DNA of 64,000 nucleotides from Paenibacillus kyungheensis (GTDB lineage: Bacteria > Bacillota > Bacilli > Paenibacillales > Paenibacillaceae). The DNA is taken from assembly GCF_028606985.1 (NCBI RefSeq), contig NZ_CP117416.1, forward strand, positions 2,208,001 to 2,272,000, written 5' to 3'. Of this stretch, positions 17,794 to 27,730 are shown one piece after another. How positions within the stretch are numbered: position 1 is the stretch's first letter; the number at the start of each line of letters is the position of its first letter. The translations under genes were made by a program, and so were the position numbers. The notes beneath the pieces were generated by a model. The model was not told the DNA's origin. It did not search any database and saw nothing but the letters and a program-made list of their open reading frames with translations.

Positions 17794-18768
17794 TTATATG
17801 CGATAACTAGCAAAAGGTTCACCATTCTTATTCGAGCGACTCATTTCATCTAATCGTGCTTCTACTTCTTCATTAATGATATAGTCCAGGCTGTCCAGAT
17901 TATTTTCCAATTGTTCAGTACGGGTAGCACCTACAATGACTGTAGCAACCGCAGGACGTTTTAATAACCATGCTAGCGCAAGGGTAGCAGGTTCAGTAGA
18001 ACGATTTTGAGCATATAGTTTTAAAACTTCCCCTAGATTGATCCGTTGCGTATTAAAAAAGCGTTGGAATGAAGGGTCTGTCTCCGCACGCGAACCAGCA
18101 GGAGAAGAGTGGTTGTCCGAGTATTTACCTGTCAGAATTCCACCTGCCAGCGGAAAGTATGGAATAATACCAAGTCCTTGATCTAGACAAAGAGGAACCA
18201 TCTCCTGCTCTGGCGTACGATCAGCTAAAGAATACGATGTTTGAAGCGATACATACCGATTGAGATTCAACTGATCACTGATACTTAAAGCTTTCATTAA
18301 TTCCCATGCAGCATAGTTAGAAGCTCCGATATAGCGTACTTTGCCTGAGCGCACCATATCGTCTAATGTGCGTAATGTTTCTTCCAGTGGAGTATAAGGA
18401 TCGAATGTATGAATTTGATACAAGTCTACATAATCAGTCTGCAACCGTTTGAGACTTTGATCCAGTTCACGTTCTAGATGATAACGAGAAGAACCGCGAT
18501 CATTAGGGCCTTCTCCTGTCGGAAGCCCTGCTTTGGTTGTTAATACCACTTGCTGACGTTTACCCCCTTGCAAGCCTTCCCCGATAATTTGTTCTGAAGC
18601 TGTTCCTGCATAGATATTAGCGGTATCGATAAAATTAATTCCACGATCGATAGCCGTATGTAAAATACGAATAGACGTTGCCCGATCTGCACGTTTGCCA
18701 AAAGAGTTGGTTCCCAGACCTAATTCAGATACTTTTAATCCACTTTTTCCAAGATAACGATAGTTCAT
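17794..18768 (-). CDS. Aldo/keto reductase
   Basis: NADPH-dependent aldo/keto reductase of 324 residues. The catalytic tetrad is visible: Asp48 and Tyr53 in FIDTANIYAGTASE, Lys79 in VLTTKAG, His120 in LYQIHTFD. NADPH phosphate contact is likely in the C-terminal ATRTEQLENNL segment. It belongs to the YajO/potassium-channel-beta-like branch. Physiological substrate unknown. AAAAGGGG is 7 nt upstream of the ATG. No operon partner is evident. Confidence 0.9.
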   Translation of the reverse strand: MNYRYLGKSGLKVSELGLGTNSFGKRADRATSIRILHTAIDRGINFIDTANIYAGTASEQIIGEGLQGGKRQQVVLTTKAGLPTGEGPNDRGSSRYHLERELDQSLKRLQTDYVDLYQIHTFDPYTPLEETLRTLDDMVRSGKVRYIGASNYAAWELMKALSISDQLNLNRYVSLQTSYSLADRTPEQEMVPLCLDQGLGIIPYFPLAGGILTGKYSDNHSSPAGSRAETDPSFQRFFNTQRINLGEVLKLYAQNRSTEPATLALAWLLKRPAVATVIVGATRTEQLENNLDSLDYIINEEVEARLDEMSRSNKNGEPFASYRI

Positions 18769-18863
18769 AGTTATACCCCTTTTATGATATTTATTCTGTG
18801 TTGTATCTCTTTTGTGAGTTATTTACAATGACATATAGAACTTGGTACCGATTGAATAGATGA

Positions 18864-19640
18864 TTATACTAAGCGAATAGAGTAACGCTGTCCGGGTTCG
18901 GATCGTACTTCTACAGCAGTATCGAAAAAAGAGCTGAGTTGCTTGGATTCTACCATAGCCTCTGTATCTCCTGCACCGAATACTGCACCATCACGAATCA
19001 ATAACGTTTTGTTAAAGCAAGGCATAATCTCTTCGATATGATGAGTCACATAGAGCAGTGTAGGCGCATGTTCTTGTGTTGCTATCGACTGTACACGATG
19101 CAGTAATTGATCACGTGAAAAAATATCAAGCCCTGTACAAGGTTCATCTAAAATAAGCAATTCCGGCGAAGCCATCAAAGCTCTAGCAATCAGAATACGT
19201 TGCCGCTCGCCTTGAGATAAGGTATCATAGGTGCGTCCTACTAGCCTTTCAGCATCCAATTGCTTCATAATAGATAAAGCTTGTGCGTGGTCTTGTTCTT
19301 CAATCTGATCGTAAATACCAATCGAAGCAAATTTACCACTGAGAACAATTTTTTCTGCTTTTTCATGACCATGTAATCGTTGTTGCATCGATGTACTGAC
19401 CCAACCGATCTTTTTGCGATGTTCTCGTAGATCCACTGAACCAAATTGTTCGCCCAGAACATTGATACTACCTGTTGTAGGCCAAATATAGCCGTTGATC
19501 ATATTTAATAATGTGGTTTTGCCTGAGCCGTTGAGACCGAGTAAGCACCAATGTTCTCCTGATTGCACTTGCCAGGAAATATCATTGATAATCATAGTCT
19601 GATCTCTGCGCCAGCTAGCGTGTTGTACATCAATAATCAT
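18864..19640 (-). CDS. ABC transporter ATP-binding protein, YlmA-like
   Basis: ATPase of 258 residues. Walker A is GLNGSGKTT (Lys41), the signature is LSQGERQR, Walker B is LLILDEPCTGLD, and the H-loop is YVTHHIEE. The pattern resembles B. subtilis YlmA, a soluble ATPase with no fixed permease. No membrane or binding-protein gene is adjacent. Pairing with the orphan FecCD permease at 14443-15426 is conceivable, but the sequence does not show it. Confidence 0.85.
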   Translation of the reverse strand: MIIDVQHASWRRDQTMIINDISWQVQSGEHWCLLGLNGSGKTTLLNMINGYIWPTTGSINVLGEQFGSVDLREHRKKIGWVSTSMQQRLHGHEKAEKIVLSGKFASIGIYDQIEEQDHAQALSIMKQLDAERLVGRTYDTLSQGERQRILIARALMASPELLILDEPCTGLDIFSRDQLLHRVQSIATQEHAPTLLYVTHHIEEIMPCFNKTLLIRDGAVFGAGDTEAMVESKQLSSFFDTAVEVRSEPGQRYSIRLV

Positions 19641-19734
19641 ATAGGCTCACTCCTCGTAAGTTTGGAAATTATTATAGCATTAAATGATTTGCACTTTGAA
19701 ATGTAAAATGAATTGAAGAAGGAGACTACATAAT

Positions 19735-20685
19735 ATGACATTTATAAACCATTCTAGTAAAGATGGAATCATCGGATTGTTAGTTGGAGATGCTGTAGGT
19801 GTACCTTATGAATTTTTGGATCGGGAAACGATTGCTCGTCATCCTGCTGTAGATATGATTGGTTATGGCACTCATCAACAGCCAGCAGGCACATGGTCTG
19901 ACGATGGAGCATTGACTGTAGCTCTATTAGTAAGTCTTATTCATCACCCTGAATTGGACACCATTGATCTGGGTAGACGGTTTATTCAATGGTATCGTCA
20001 GGGCATTTGGGCAGCTCGTGGTGAGGTATTTGATATTGGAATTGCTACTCGTAAAGCGATTGCTCATATCGAACAAGACCCGACTCGTCCAGAACAAGCA
20101 GGGGGCAATGATGAGTATAGTAATGGAAATGGATCTTTAATGCGAATCCTGCCTTTAATTTATAAACTGGTGAATAAAGATGCGGCTACACGTCTGGACT
20201 GGATTACACGTGTCTCTTCTTTAACACATCGTCATCCTGTATCTATACTTGGCGGTCTTATTTATGTTGAAATCGGGATACAGTTATTACAATCGCCTTC
20301 ATCGACGACGTTGAAACAATGCTATCAACAAGCTTGTCAGCATATCAATGTTCAATATGCAGATTATCCTGAAATAGAACGGTATCAACGGTTATTAAGT
20401 GGCGAGATAGATCAATTTCCAATCGAAGAAATCTCTTCAAGCGGTTATGTAGTGCATACTTTAGAAGCAAGTATCTGGGTATTGCTTCATACTTCTAATT
20501 ATCGGGAAGCGATTTTACAAGCGGTGAATCTAGGAGAAGATACCGATACGACTGCGGCTGTAGCAGGAGGACTTGCGGGTATTTATTACGGATATGAGCA
20601 AATACCTAAAGAATGGCTTCATCCATTAGCCCGACTGGAAGAAATGGTAGAATATTGCGAGCAATTTGATCAGCAAGGGGAATAA
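19735..20685 (+). CDS. ADP-ribosylglycohydrolase family protein
   Basis: DraG/ARH family, 316 residues. Both metal-binding clusters are kept: GLLVGDAVGVPYEF followed by TWSDDGALT near the N-terminus, and GEDTDTTAAVAGGLAG near the C-terminus. It should remove ADP-ribose from a protein, nucleic acid or small molecule. AAGGAGA precedes the start. It heads a tight row of four genes (gaps of 2, 9 and 9 bp): this gene, a DUF1361 membrane protein, a sensor kinase and its regulator. Confidence 0.87.
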   Translation: MTFINHSSKDGIIGLLVGDAVGVPYEFLDRETIARHPAVDMIGYGTHQQPAGTWSDDGALTVALLVSLIHHPELDTIDLGRRFIQWYRQGIWAARGEVFDIGIATRKAIAHIEQDPTRPEQAGGNDEYSNGNGSLMRILPLIYKLVNKDAATRLDWITRVSSLTHRHPVSILGGLIYVEIGIQLLQSPSSTTLKQCYQQACQHINVQYADYPEIERYQRLLSGEIDQFPIEEISSSGYVVHTLEASIWVLLHTSNYREAILQAVNLGEDTDTTAAVAGGLAGIYYGYEQIPKEWLHPLARLEEMVEYCEQFDQQGE

Positions 20686-20687
20686 TA

Positions 20688-21416
20688 ATGAATAATAAAT
20701 ACGATATCTGGGGAACTAAAGTCTGGACAGGTAAAATCATAGTATTAATCATATTGTTACTCGCTACAGGCTTTTGTGTAGCACTGGGCATTCATTTGCG
20801 AAATGCTACAGGGCGAGATATTTACCGTTATCTCAACTGGGACATTTTTCTAGGATGGGTTCCTATCGGACTGGCTTTGTTGATTGATGGAGTGATGAAG
20901 TTACGCCGATCATGGATAAGAAATGTATTAGTACTCGGAGCCGGTATTGTCTGGTTATTATTTTATCCTAACTCTGTCTATCTGGTAACAGATACATTGC
21001 ATCCATTTGTGCATTATGAAGCACCTGCCGGGCAACGATTTTTATTTCAGTTAGAGTTTTGGTATCATCTCTTTTTGTTTTTTGTAGCGGCGATCTTAGG
21101 TCTGGGATTGGGTACGTATTCGCTATCTTCTATCCAACAATTGGTTCGTGAACATTATGGTGTAGTGCGTTCATGGATATTTGCTCATATCGTGCTCATT
21201 CTTAGCAGTATCGGTATTTATATTGGACGCTTTATTCGTTGGAACAGTTGGAATGCGATTACTCATCCCCAATTGATCTGGAAAGATGTTATTGATATCG
21301 TTACCGATCCTGTACAATTGCATTTTATGTTCGTTTTTACAGGAATGATCTGGTTTATCAGTCTTGTAGGTTATTTTATGATGCGTGGCGGAATGTTTAT
21401 GACAAGACGAGGATGA
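20688..21416 (+). CDS. DUF1361 membrane protein
   Basis: A 242-residue polytopic protein with about six membrane segments. The WLLFYPNSVYLVTDTLH stretch is the hallmark of DUF1361. The function of the family is not known. It starts 2 bp after the DraG-like gene, with GGGGAA as the ribosome site, and precedes the sensor kinase by 9 bp, so it is almost certainly cotranscribed with both. Confidence 0.83.
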   Translation: MNNKYDIWGTKVWTGKIIVLIILLLATGFCVALGIHLRNATGRDIYRYLNWDIFLGWVPIGLALLIDGVMKLRRSWIRNVLVLGAGIVWLLFYPNSVYLVTDTLHPFVHYEAPAGQRFLFQLEFWYHLFLFFVAAILGLGLGTYSLSSIQQLVREHYGVVRSWIFAHIVLILSSIGIYIGRFIRWNSWNAITHPQLIWKDVIDIVTDPVQLHFMFVFTGMIWFISLVGYFMMRGGMFMTRRG

Positions 21417-21425
21417 TCAACGACT

Positions 21426-23174
21426 ATGTATCGATATAATTTATTTACCAAAATCGTACTGTTAATTGTGATTATGTTAATTCCTATTATGATGCTGTAT
21501 ATCTACTCTAATCGCACCACAACAGAAGTGCTACGTCGTGAGCTGAATCAATCGAATATCAATCAATTGAACTTTTTTCAGACACAGGTGAATACCAATA
21601 TAGAATTGTTATCTTCATGGCCTAATTTATTGATTCATGATCCTGATATTGTGAGCTTTAATGATATTTATTTGCAAAATGGATATCTGAATCTAGATGC
21701 GATCACACTGGTCAAACGTATCCAAAGTAAACTCGCGATTCAAGAAAGTTCATCCAACTGGCGCAGTCATTTGTCGATCTACTCGCCAAGCCTTATGCGC
21801 TTAGTAACAGACAATGATATGAGTGAATATCGTATCAGTCAGGCGCAACGCTGGGCGAAGCCGGGCTGGCAAGTGACTTCTTTACACGATAACAATCGAA
21901 CAACATTTAATTTCTCATGGACAACTATTTCTCCTTATACTGCCAGTACGCCCGATTTGCGTGATGCAAGTACAGTGATTCGGGTCGAATTTGATAGTAG
22001 TAATATTCAAGATATGCTGGATAAATTCAAAAGCGATGGACGACGTGATCCTTTTTATTACAATCCAGAATTAGGTGTCGTCTATAATCGTTCTGCTGAC
22101 CATATGTTAACAGACGAATTGATCAGTCATCTTCGAGAAAAGCCATTACAAGAATTAGAAAGTCGTACGATTGAAATATCGGATCAGCAATATATGGTCA
22201 ATGCGGTTCGTTCAGAAGTAACAGGATGGTATATGGTCGATTATATTCCTCTGGATGATGTGTTACAGCCGATCCATAACTCGAATCGATTATTTTATTT
22301 ATCCATGATTGCTTTGTTATTGATGAGTTGTCTTGCTTCGTATCTGCTGTACGCGCAGGTACAGGTTCCGATTCGTCAGTTGATTGCTGGATTCGATCGG
22401 TTAAAACAAGAGGATTATTCAGTACGGATACGTCCAAAAGGTAGAAGTGAATTTGCTTATCTATCGATTCGCTTTAATTCTATGGTGGCGCAGATTCAAT
22501 CGCTATTTGAAAATGTGTATATGGAGAAAATTCATGTGCGTGAAGCAAGACTGAAGCAGTTACAGTCGCAGATTAATCCGCACTTTTTTTACAATTGTTT
22601 TTCCTTTATTACCAGTATGGCGAAGCTAAATAACCAGCAGGCAGTTATCGCGATGTCCAAAAATTTGTCTCAATATTATCGTTATACTACCCGTCAAGAA
22701 CGTGATCTTGTGCCGATGATCGAAGAGATTGATTTTGTGCAGAACTATTTGGAGATTCAGCAGATGCGGATGTCTAGATTGAATTATAATATTCATTTAC
22801 CAGAAACTATCAAATCGATACTGATTCCGCCCCTTATTGTGCAGCCATTGGTTGAAAATGCAGTTATTCATGGGATTGAGCGTTATTCTTCCGCAGGCTT
22901 GATCACGATTACAGGCTGGTATGAGAACGATCAGTGGTTTTTGAGTGTAGAAGATGATGGTAAAGGCATGGAACCAGAAGCATTAGCACGTCTGCAACAA
23001 AGTCTTTCTGAACCGCTGGGGGAAGAAATGGGTTGTGGATTATGGAATGTGCATCAACGTTTGACATTACGCTTTGGCGAACAATCCGGTGTACATCTGA
23101 CTGCATCTGAGTTAGGTGGACTCAAAGTCACATTAAGTTGGACGCCAAATCAAGGAACTAACATTCAGGAGTGA
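21426..23174 (+). CDS. YesM-like sensor histidine kinase
   Basis: Membrane kinase of 582 residues. A first membrane helix lies at about 8-28, an extracellular sensing region of about 250 residues follows, a second helix at about 287-308, then HAMP, the His_kinase box QINPHFFYNC (phospho-acceptor His386) and a HATPase_c domain with VENAVIHGIE, DDGKGM and GCGLWNV. This is the LytS/YesM class, usually linked to sugar ABC transporters. Its partner regulator begins 9 bp downstream, and the binding-protein/permease genes follow. Confidence 0.9.
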   Translation: MYRYNLFTKIVLLIVIMLIPIMMLYIYSNRTTTEVLRRELNQSNINQLNFFQTQVNTNIELLSSWPNLLIHDPDIVSFNDIYLQNGYLNLDAITLVKRIQSKLAIQESSSNWRSHLSIYSPSLMRLVTDNDMSEYRISQAQRWAKPGWQVTSLHDNNRTTFNFSWTTISPYTASTPDLRDASTVIRVEFDSSNIQDMLDKFKSDGRRDPFYYNPELGVVYNRSADHMLTDELISHLREKPLQELESRTIEISDQQYMVNAVRSEVTGWYMVDYIPLDDVLQPIHNSNRLFYLSMIALLLMSCLASYLLYAQVQVPIRQLIAGFDRLKQEDYSVRIRPKGRSEFAYLSIRFNSMVAQIQSLFENVYMEKIHVREARLKQLQSQINPHFFYNCFSFITSMAKLNNQQAVIAMSKNLSQYYRYTTRQERDLVPMIEEIDFVQNYLEIQQMRMSRLNYNIHLPETIKSILIPPLIVQPLVENAVIHGIERYSSAGLITITGWYENDQWFLSVEDDGKGMEPEALARLQQSLSEPLGEEMGCGLWNVHQRLTLRFGEQSGVHLTASELGGLKVTLSWTPNQGTNIQE

Positions 23175-23183
23175 ACCGTTACT

Positions 23184-24788
23184 ATGAATATTTTACTTGT
23201 CGATGATGAATCTTATGTTACAGAGAGTTTGGAACTCACGATTCCATGGACAGAATTAGGCATTGAAGAAGTCTACCGCGCGGATTCTGTAGATCAGGCG
23301 CTACTGGCTTTGAACACATATGATATTGATATTGTAGTCACTGATATTCGTATGCCTGACCGTGATGGATTAGAGCTGCTGGCAGAGATAGGGAATACAT
23401 GGCCGCATATTCGCACACTTGTATTGACCGGTTATTCGGATTTTGAATATGCACAGAAAGCGATTCGTCTCAAAGCAGGCGATTATATTTTAAAACCTGT
23501 CGATGATGATCCTTTTATGGAAAGTATTCGTCGTGTAGTCACAGAGATTGAAGCTGAATGGGGACAGACAGATAAATACAATCAGCTTGCTTATCAGCGT
23601 CAATCTGAACTTGAGTTGTTGCGTGATGGTTTATTAAATGATCTATTATTAGGTCGCGAAGCATCTGATCGTAGTATGTTGTCGCGTCTGGACACGTACG
23701 GTATTCATATTAAGCCTGATCATACTGCTCAAATGTTATTTGTTCCTCCAGGTTCGTATACGCAGGATCAGACCGAAGAAGCGATTCGTTTGCTAGAATA
23801 TGCTATTGGTAATATAACGAATGAGATTTTGGGAGAGCATGGTGCTGTCTGGTTAGGACGTGCTCCTCAAGGCGGACTGGTGATTTTATGGCAGTATGAT
23901 GCTCAGATGTATGCAGGTTATAAGCTACACATTCGTGAATTACGGGATAGTGTACATCGTTATTTAAAAACGAACTTGTCATTCTGGGTGAGCGATCCTT
24001 TTGTATTTCCGACTGAGATTTCCTCGACGTATCGTCAGATGATGCGTTTTGCTCATTTGGCGTATGCCGCAGCTGAACAAGGAATTCATTTTATTCAAGA
24101 ACAGCACCAACCATTAGAACGCCCATCGGCAATGAAATTTATGGAGTCGCTCTACAAACCACCGGCATTGATTCATTTACTAGAGTCAGCTCAATGGAAT
24201 GCAGCCAAGCAAAAAGTAGATCAAGTATTAGATACGATGGAATCGTTACCTCTTACACATGAACATTTATATGAAGTCTATCTAGCTGTCAGTAATGCAC
24301 TGGTGTATATGGCTCATCATCATGGATACAAGTTAGCAGCATCGGATTCCGGCGGTCTTGACCCTTTTTCTGCGCAACAGATCACCGGTTCACTAAGCAA
24401 ACTTCGTCTGTGGTGTAATAGTGTGCTGACTCGTATCGAACTGCAAGGTACACCTTCTGCTTTAGAGCCAAGTCGTAGCCGTATTGTGAAGCAAGTACAA
24501 GAAATGGTCGCTGAAAGTCTAGGTCAAGATGTATCGGTCAAAACGATTGCTGATCGTGTATTTTTGCATCCTGTATATCTATCTAAAATCTACAAAACCG
24601 AAACAGGTGAAGGACTGGGCGATTATATTATTCGGATTCGTATGGAAAAAGCATTGTATATGCTCAAACATACCAATAGCAAAATTTATGAGATTACCGC
24701 AGCGTTAGGTTATCAAAACCCCCAATATTTTAGTAAATTATTTAAAAAACATTACGGAATGACACCAAATGAGTTCAGAGAAACATAA
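23184..24788 (+). CDS. YesN-like response regulator with AraC output
   Basis: Regulator of 534 residues. An N-terminal receiver domain has DD at 7-8, the phospho-acceptor Asp54 in VTDIRMP, Thr in LTGYSDFEYA and the Lys in ILKPVDD. The middle region is of unknown fold. The C-terminal AraC/XylS helix-turn-helix pair, about residues 430-532, ends with a YQNPQYFSKLFKKHYGMTPNEFR segment. It is expected to activate the transporter genes that start 150 bp downstream when polysaccharide breakdown products are sensed. Confidence 0.9.
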   Translation: MNILLVDDESYVTESLELTIPWTELGIEEVYRADSVDQALLALNTYDIDIVVTDIRMPDRDGLELLAEIGNTWPHIRTLVLTGYSDFEYAQKAIRLKAGDYILKPVDDDPFMESIRRVVTEIEAEWGQTDKYNQLAYQRQSELELLRDGLLNDLLLGREASDRSMLSRLDTYGIHIKPDHTAQMLFVPPGSYTQDQTEEAIRLLEYAIGNITNEILGEHGAVWLGRAPQGGLVILWQYDAQMYAGYKLHIRELRDSVHRYLKTNLSFWVSDPFVFPTEISSTYRQMMRFAHLAYAAAEQGIHFIQEQHQPLERPSAMKFMESLYKPPALIHLLESAQWNAAKQKVDQVLDTMESLPLTHEHLYEVYLAVSNALVYMAHHHGYKLAASDSGGLDPFSAQQITGSLSKLRLWCNSVLTRIELQGTPSALEPSRSRIVKQVQEMVAESLGQDVSVKTIADRVFLHPVYLSKIYKTETGEGLGDYIIRIRMEKALYMLKHTNSKIYEITAALGYQNPQYFSKLFKKHYGMTPNEFRET

Positions 24789-24799
24789 ATGATTGCAAA

Positions 24800-24850
24800 A
24801 GGTGCAGGAATGTTATATTCGTGACATAGGCGATTGATGTTCTTGCACCT
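24800..24850 (+). other. Hairpin between regulator and transporter genes
   Basis: AGGTGCAGGAA (24800-24810) pairs with TTCTTGCACCT (24840-24850) with one G-U pair. There is no T run after it, so it may be a weak terminator, an RNA-stability element or a processing site ahead of the transporter genes. Confidence 0.5.
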
Positions 24851-24936
24851 ATACTTAAGAAGTAAGCAAGAAGCAACATACAAGGTTAACGAACGTGAGT
24901 AGAAATAAGCTTGAATGTAAAATAAGGGGGAGCAAC

Positions 24937-26604
24937 ATGGGAATCAAGAAAACAGCGACGATCGTCATGAGTACACTACTTGTAGCGGCAAGCCTAGCAG
25001 GATGTGGAGGCGGTAAAGAAAGCGCACCTGCGGCGGTCAATACTGAAAACGTATACAAAGAGAAATACGATCCACCGGTAACGATCAGCACAGTATGGGG
25101 AGTAGATCCAACATTACAATTTAAAAATGGAGAATCTGCTGAAAATAACGTAGCCACTAAATGGGCAAAAGATAAATTTGGGATAGATATCAAATCTCTC
25201 TGGTCTGTAACAGATACGAATGGTGCATTTGCTACCAAAGTGAGATTGGCAATGTCTTCCGGGCAAGAAATGCCAGATGTTGTGACAATCGGAGATACCG
25301 ATTCCCAACTAGCGCAAGACTTGATCGATTCAGGTATGTATAGCGAAGTTGGCCCATTGTTCGACAAGTACGCTTCAGATACATGGAAAAAAGCAATGTC
25401 TGAAGATGCTAATGTCTGGAATCCTTATATCCGCGATGGTAAAAAAATGGGTATTCCTGTTCTAGATTATGCATATAACCATGATTATGTATTATGGATT
25501 CGTCAAGATTGGTTAACCAAGCTGAATATGAAAGCGCCTACCACTATGGATGAATTAGAAAAAGTGATGGAAGCTTTCAAAAACAACAATCCAGATGGAT
25601 TGGCACCAGATAAAGTCATTCCACTAAGTATCGGATTCAAATCTTCTATGAATACATGGATGGGCGATCCTTCTTGGATCTTTGGAGCTTATGGAACGAT
25701 TCCTCAACAATGGAACTTAGCTTCTGATGGTACATTGCAATACGGTTCGATTCAACCAGGAATGAAAGAAGGTTTGGTGAAGATCAAAGAATGGTTCGAC
25801 AAAGGATATATTCCGAAAGAAGCAGCACTATGGGATGAAAACAAAACATCTGAACCAGCAGTGGCAGGTACAGCAGGTATTTTACCAGGACCTTACTGGA
25901 TGAGCGGATGGCCTTTACAAGATACAGTGAAAAACGTACCAAGTGCAGTCTGGAAACCGATCACCATTCCAGTTGGACCAAATGGCAAAGCGATGCGTCA
26001 TGGTACAACAACAACGAACGGCGTAACATTGATCAATAAAAACATGAAACACCCTGAAGCATTCTTTACGTACCAAAACTACATGTTCGATCAATTAGCG
26101 AATCCGTCTGCCAATAGCGAATTTGATAAAGGTCTATTTAAAGGATATGACTATGATGTAGATTCTTCTGGTAAATTGCTAACAGGAGAAAATATTCCAG
26201 GCGGCTATGTAAACAGTGTACGTTATCTATTGGTTCGTGATGGTGCACGTATTCCTAATGCTCAAATGGATGCTTTGATTAAATTAGCAGATGGCGGCAA
26301 AGCAGAGACTCGTCTAGAACGTGATATTCAAAATAACTACGGTCCTTTGACACCGGAAGCGGCTAAAGTATTGATGTCTCAGAAAGACAGTTCATATCCA
26401 AACATGTTTACGGGTCCAACGACACAAAGTATGAAAACGAAAATGGATTACTTGAACAAAATCGAAAGTCAAACCTTTAACGAAATCATTTATGGTAAAT
26501 CTCCTATCGATTCATTCGATACTTTTGTACAAACATGGAAAACATCAGGTGGCGATGAAGTTACCAAAGAAGTGAACGATTGGTATAAGAGCGTTCATAA
26601 ATAA
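24937..26604 (+). CDS. Lipoprotein sugar-binding protein, LplA-like
   Basis: Extracellular solute-binding protein of 555 residues. The lipoprotein signal is MGIKKTATIV followed by a hydrophobic stretch and lipobox SLAGC (lipidated Cys23). The large size and DGLAPDKVIPLSIGFKSS-like middle fit the LplA/YtcQ group that carries oligosaccharides. AAGGGGGAG fixes the start; an in-frame ATG-less extension upstream is not needed. A strong hairpin separates it from the permeases. Position next to GH42 and GH53 genes suggests galacto-oligosaccharides, by inference. Confidence 0.88.
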   Translation: MGIKKTATIVMSTLLVAASLAGCGGGKESAPAAVNTENVYKEKYDPPVTISTVWGVDPTLQFKNGESAENNVATKWAKDKFGIDIKSLWSVTDTNGAFATKVRLAMSSGQEMPDVVTIGDTDSQLAQDLIDSGMYSEVGPLFDKYASDTWKKAMSEDANVWNPYIRDGKKMGIPVLDYAYNHDYVLWIRQDWLTKLNMKAPTTMDELEKVMEAFKNNNPDGLAPDKVIPLSIGFKSSMNTWMGDPSWIFGAYGTIPQQWNLASDGTLQYGSIQPGMKEGLVKIKEWFDKGYIPKEAALWDENKTSEPAVAGTAGILPGPYWMSGWPLQDTVKNVPSAVWKPITIPVGPNGKAMRHGTTTTNGVTLINKNMKHPEAFFTYQNYMFDQLANPSANSEFDKGLFKGYDYDVDSSGKLLTGENIPGGYVNSVRYLLVRDGARIPNAQMDALIKLADGGKAETRLERDIQNNYGPLTPEAAKVLMSQKDSSYPNMFTGPTTQSMKTKMDYLNKIESQTFNEIIYGKSPIDSFDTFVQTWKTSGGDEVTKEVNDWYKSVHK

Positions 26605-26652
26605 GTAACAGATATCAAGTCCTATTGATCGAACAGTAACAAAAGGATATGA

Positions 26653-26690
26653 GAAAATAACGACTCTATCCAGAGTCGTTATTTTCTTCC
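26653..26690 (+). terminator. Internal terminator after binding-protein gene
   Basis: A perfect 15-bp stem (26653-26667 with 26672-26686, 4-nt loop ATCC) is followed by a T/C-rich tail. It lies between the binding-protein gene and its permeases. Partial read-through would make binding protein in excess over permease, which is common in such operons. Confidence 0.85.
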
Positions 26691-26766
26691 TATCTACTGA
26701 ACAGCAATATATAGAGATATAGAAATATAGAGGAAATACGATATACAAGGCATTAGGAGGAGAGAA

Positions 26767-27657
26767 ATGAAAACACTACGCAAAAATTGGCCGTTTCATG
26801 TCATGCTACTACCATCTATGATTTTCTTACTTATTTTCAGTTATGTACCGATGGCTGGAATCGTGATGGCTTTTCAAGATTACAAACCATGGTTAGGATT
26901 TACAGGTTCAGAATGGGTAGGGCTTGCTAATTTCCGTTATTTATTTGAACGACAAGATAGTATACAGGTAATCTGGAATACATTAGTTATTGCAGTGTTG
27001 AAATTAATTTTCAATTTATTTGTACCCTTTATTTTTGCTATTTTGCTAAATGAAATTCGTCGTGTGAAATTGCAACGTACGATCCAGACATTAGTATACT
27101 TACCGCATTTTCTTTCATGGGTTATTTTGGGTGGTATTCTAATCGATTTGCTGGCAACCGATGGATTTGCTAACCGTATTTTAAGCACATTCGGCGTACA
27201 ACCGATCTTCTTTCTCGGGGATAATGACTGGTTCCGGTTCACAGTCATTGCATCTGATGTATGGAAGGAATTTGGATACAATACGATCATCTTCTTAGCA
27301 ACTTTAGCAGGTATCAATCCTTCTCTTTATGAAGCGGCAGAGATGGATGGAGCGACTCGTTGGAAACAAACATTGTACGTAACGATCCCTTCAATGATTC
27401 CAATGGTAGCCGTAGTAGGTACGCTAGCACTTGGTAATGTATTGAACGCTGGATTCGATCAGATATTTAACTTATACAACCCGCTTGTATATGCGAAAGG
27501 CGATATTATCGACACCTTCGTCTATCGTACAGCGATTTTGAATGGTGAAATGGGCTTTGGTACAGCGATCGGATTATTCAAATCAGTCATTAGTATGATT
27601 CTTATTCTCCTGTCTTACCGTTTAGCGTACAAATGGGCGAACTACCGTATATTCTAA
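26767..27657 (+). CDS. Sugar ABC transporter permease, LplB-like
   Basis: Permease of 296 residues with six membrane segments. The EAA loop reads YEAAEMDGATRWKQTLYVTIPSM. It belongs to the LplB/UgpA-type half of polysaccharide importers. The N-terminus MKTLRKNWPFHVMLLPSM is typical for the group. AGGAGG precedes the ATG. It works with the following permease. No ATPase gene is present; such systems normally borrow an MsmX-type ATPase encoded elsewhere. Confidence 0.92.
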   Translation: MKTLRKNWPFHVMLLPSMIFLLIFSYVPMAGIVMAFQDYKPWLGFTGSEWVGLANFRYLFERQDSIQVIWNTLVIAVLKLIFNLFVPFIFAILLNEIRRVKLQRTIQTLVYLPHFLSWVILGGILIDLLATDGFANRILSTFGVQPIFFLGDNDWFRFTVIASDVWKEFGYNTIIFLATLAGINPSLYEAAEMDGATRWKQTLYVTIPSMIPMVAVVGTLALGNVLNAGFDQIFNLYNPLVYAKGDIIDTFVYRTAILNGEMGFGTAIGLFKSVISMILILLSYRLAYKWANYRIF

Positions 27658-27730
27658 AGGTGATTTGGTAACCTTCGTACAACATCAACGGATCATTTAA
27701 AAAGCGAAACGTAAAGGAAAGAGGGAGAAT

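Noticed and set aside
18864-19640. ATPase partner of the FecCD permease
   Set aside because: The pattern is YlmA-like, the gene is 3.4 kb away with unrelated genes between, and no binding protein is present.
24855-25367. 170-residue open frame antisense to the binding-protein signal region
   Set aside because: It covers a confident lipoprotein gene on the other strand and has no start signal.
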